From the NCBI RefSeq assembly GCF_900142535.1, contig NZ_FRBE01000004.1:141900-205899 (forward strand): DNA of 64,000 nt, read 5' to 3'. Positions 62,463-64,000 of this stretch are shown here, in pieces; position 1 is the stretch's first letter, and every line of letters begins with the position of its first letter. The position numbers were made by a program, and so were the translations under genes. This DNA is from Fibrobacter sp. UWEL. Its GTDB lineage: Bacteria > Fibrobacterota > Fibrobacteria > Fibrobacterales > Fibrobacteraceae. Under the pieces are notes generated by a model. That model had not been told where the DNA came from and searched no databases. It worked only from the letters and a program-made list of their open reading frames with translations.

Positions 62463-62491
62463 TTGACACTATTGCGGCAAAAGAATAAATT
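62463..62491 (+). promoter_or_regulatory. promoter of the small-ORF/GNAT cassette
   Basis: TTGACA (62463-62468), 17 bases, TAAATT (62486-62491). It has the same -10 hexamer as the feo promoter. Confidence 0.7.
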
Positions 62492-62571
62492 TAGGATACG
62501 CAGCCTATGCTGTATGATTTGTTATATCCGGTTTTTTCAATAAACAATCAATATAAACAGCGAGGTATTGT

Positions 62572-62712
62572 ATGAAACCCATTAGCGAAATGCTGGATCG
62601 ACGGCAGAATAGGATTACTAATTGTGAAGCGGTAGAACGTATTCATTCTAACAGCATGCCCAAAAGTACGCTGAAAAAGATTGAAATTAAACTACCCGAA
62701 TACACAAGATGA
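62572..62712 (+). CDS. 46-residue ORF coupled to a GNAT gene, possible antitoxin
   Basis: The ATG at 62572 follows CGAGG and the reading frame ends at TGA 62710-62712, which overlaps the ATG of the GNAT gene (ATGA). The peptide is basic and polar (MKPISEMLDRRQNRITNCEA ... KKIEIKLPEYTR). It has no recognised domain. It lies between a strong promoter and the GNAT gene, the usual place of an antitoxin. A leader peptide is another possibility. Confidence 0.55.
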   Translation: MKPISEMLDRRQNRITNCEAVERIHSNSMPKSTLKKIEIKLPEYTR

Positions 62713-63338
62713 GTGATCGTTTTCAAATTGTCCCTGTTATTGAATCAATTTTCAAAACTATTGATGCGCGTGGCTTTTTTTCTAGCCCGAAAGACTTTAA
62801 TTTCTTGAGCCTGTTTGATTGCTCTTGGAATTTTGATCGTTTGGTTTTGCGGGCTCCCGATGGTAGCCGAGAATTATTGGAAATGCAGCAAAGCGGATCG
62901 GTGAATGCTTTTGCTTGTGTTGATTCTCTAAAAAAATGCCCGATTGCATTTTTTACTTTAGCTGCATCTGGCTTAAGCGTTCCAGCGCAATACCGTTTAG
63001 GTCAAACGCCTACGAATTGGGATTCTTTTCCGACTGTACAAATAGATTACCTTTTTGTTGATATGGATCTTCAACGTTGTGGTGTTGGGTCGTATATAAT
63101 GAATTGGATTAAAGAATTTGCTCAAGAAAGACGATATCAATTTGAAGCCTTTCGTTTTATATACTTGAATGCGATAAAGACTGAGCAAGCGTTAAATTTT
63201 TATAAAAAGAATAATTTTGTCTTTGCGGACAGTGACGACGAAATGAACATAGAACAAGAAATGAATGACGGGACCTTTTGTGATGAAAAGGATATGGTCG
63301 TTCCTATGTTCTTTGATTTAAATAGTCTTGTGAAATAA
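62709..63338 (+). CDS. GNAT-family N-acetyltransferase, possible toxin
   Basis: The 209-residue protein has a GNAT core (VQIDYLFVDMDLQRCGVGSY, IKTEQALNFYKKNNFVF) with R/Q-x-x-G-x-G/A-type acetyl-CoA loop QRCGVG. Length and the ending (FYKKNNFVFADSDDEM) fit GNAT toxins of the TacT/AtaT type or simple acetyltransferases. It is coupled to the 46-residue ORF and set between two copies of a 33-bp repeat, which suggests a mobile toxin-antitoxin-like cassette. The antitoxin is not of a type I recognise. Confidence 0.75.
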   Translation: MSDRFQIVPVIESIFKTIDARGFFSSPKDFNFLSLFDCSWNFDRLVLRAPDGSRELLEMQQSGSVNAFACVDSLKKCPIAFFTLAASGLSVPAQYRLGQTPTNWDSFPTVQIDYLFVDMDLQRCGVGSYIMNWIKEFAQERRYQFEAFRFIYLNAIKTEQALNFYKKNNFVFADSDDEMNIEQEMNDGTFCDEKDMVVPMFFDLNSLVK

Positions 63339-63407
63339 ATTGCTCCATTTCTCATATCCGGGTGAGGTACGTCTGCCCGCCCACCCACCCTTTTTGCGGG
63401 GTCCTTT

Positions 63408-63437
63408 GTCGCCTGTAGTTTGCAAAGTGGAAAGGAG
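63408..63437 (+). repeat. 33-bp direct repeat, right copy
   Basis: GTCGCCTGTAGTTTGCAAAG followed by TGGAAAGGAG, identical to the copy at 62421-62450. Confidence 0.85.
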
Positions 63438-63449
63438 ATGCTGGCGGGG

Positions 63450-63479
63450 TTGACATAGAATGTTTTTCTTTTTTATATT
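63450..63479 (+). promoter_or_regulatory. promoter downstream of right repeat
   Basis: TTGACA (63450-63455), 18 bases, TATATT (63474-63479). Confidence 0.6.
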
Positions 63480-63557
63480 CGTGATTAAGGTAACCACTGG
63501 TCGGTTGCTTCCGGTATATCCGGGCTTTAATATATGAAGTATGACAAGAGAGGGATT

Positions 63558-63647
63558 ATGGCTCGTGAAATTCGAGAAACTCCTGAATATTCCGGCGAAA
63601 ATAAACCGCAAATCCGAGCTCGCGGAAACCGTGATTCCGACATTTAG
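63558..63647 (+). CDS. 29-residue ORF, possible remnant of a second small cassette
   Basis: ATG at 63558 after GAGAGGGATT begins MAREIRETPEYSGENKPQIR and stops after 29 residues. The MAREIRETP start recalls small proteins that open toxin-antitoxin operons, but the frame is short. The following bases to 64000 hold no supported gene, only a CTCGGGTG/GGGAGC-rich stretch and a GCAAAAAAGGCCCCCAGATG segment. I read the region as a decayed cassette. Confidence 0.35.
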   Translation: MAREIRETPEYSGENKPQIRARGNRDSDI

Positions 63648-64000
63648 GAAACCGTTTTGATAGTTCTATTCTTTTGCTCAAACCAGAATGTTGGAACCGC
63701 GCGGGATTCTTAAGCTTGTTCGCGCGAGCCATTCACTAACGAGCATATTTAAAGGCACTATGTATTCGCGAGTGAAGGAAGCAGGTCATATCCAGCCATA
63801 AGCAAATCATTAAATCTGATTCACAAGAATCTCTCCCGAATTCTATTTGCAAATGCATAATCCGAGCGGAATCTGAAGGATGCAAAAAAGGCCCCCAGAT
63901 GGGAGCGGCAATTTTCAGGCAATATGTCCGCTCGGGTGATTTAATTCAAAGTTAGTTCGTCATCCTGCTTTTGGCAAGTGTACGCGGTGCTTTAGGCTGA

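Noticed and set aside
63650..64000. Possible tmRNA, tRNA or other RNA gene in the final stretch
   Set aside because: I found no T-loop GGTTCGAATCC-like sequence, no CCA end and no tmRNA tag pattern.

Overview
The window looks like a chromosomal segment of a Fibrobacter-type bacterium (phylum Fibrobacterota). This is inferred from style and not from a database search. The signs are: a lipoprotein with a long Ser/Asp linker after its lipobox; two OmpA-type proteins with thrombospondin type-3 calcium repeats; LamG/DUF2341-like secreted protein; dense intergenic palindromic repeats of the GTCATTCTGAGCGAAG type; and Gram-negative outer-membrane proteins throughout.

Layout. (1) 1-3.3 kb: the end of a LamG protein, a bifunctional NAD(P)H-hydrate repair enzyme and a small outer-membrane barrel. 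(2) 3.4-17.1 kb: an iron-centred region. It has a DtxR-family regulator with feoA and feoB, an acidic outer-membrane protein, a DUF3793-like protein with flavodoxin, an MMPL exporter operon, a small membrane protein with a P1B-type metal ATPase, and an HD-GYP phosphodiesterase. Five promoters here share a TTAG/CTAA dyad that I propose is the operator of the DtxR-type protein. The small protein plus ATPase pair resembles a ferrosome (fez) locus. (3) 17.1-30.1 kb: mostly housekeeping genes (ispD, an AGCS symporter, gltX, a WYL regulator, queA, a nitrilase-family amidohydrolase), plus a frameshifted lipoprotein and a small DUF4160/DUF2442 pair. (4) 30.1-35 kb: a TonB-dependent-receptor-like protein, a VanX-type dipeptidase and a PD-(D/E)XK-like protein set between two direct copies of a ~240-bp inverted-repeat element; a third copy lies at 28.5 kb.

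(5) 35.2-62.4 kb: a surface polysaccharide locus. The dTDP-rhamnose genes (rfbD, rfbA, rfbC, rfbB), a UDP-glucuronate epimerase-like gene and an OmpA/TSP3 gene come first. They are interrupted by small accessory cassettes: a four-helix-bundle protein, a decayed Rpn-like gene, an AAA15 ATPase pair and a DUF6261-like gene. An AT-rich block at 48-59 kb follows, with glycosyltransferases, Wzy, Wzx and two LicD proteins. The same block has a cytidylyltransferase/oxidoreductase fusion, a class V aminotransferase and a GNAT protein, which together suggest an unusual CDP-activated decoration of the glycan. A second rfbD and a second OmpA/TSP3 gene close the locus. (6) 62.4-64 kb: a small-ORF/GNAT toxin-antitoxin-like cassette and a degenerate tail.

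The most unusual items are the iron-box regulon with its ferrosome-like pair, palindromic repeats inserted in frame in feoB, the ~240-bp repeat element, the 43-bp tandem hairpin array before the polysaccharide genes, and the putative CDP-aminated-alcohol pathway. I saw no rRNA, tRNA or CRISPR array.
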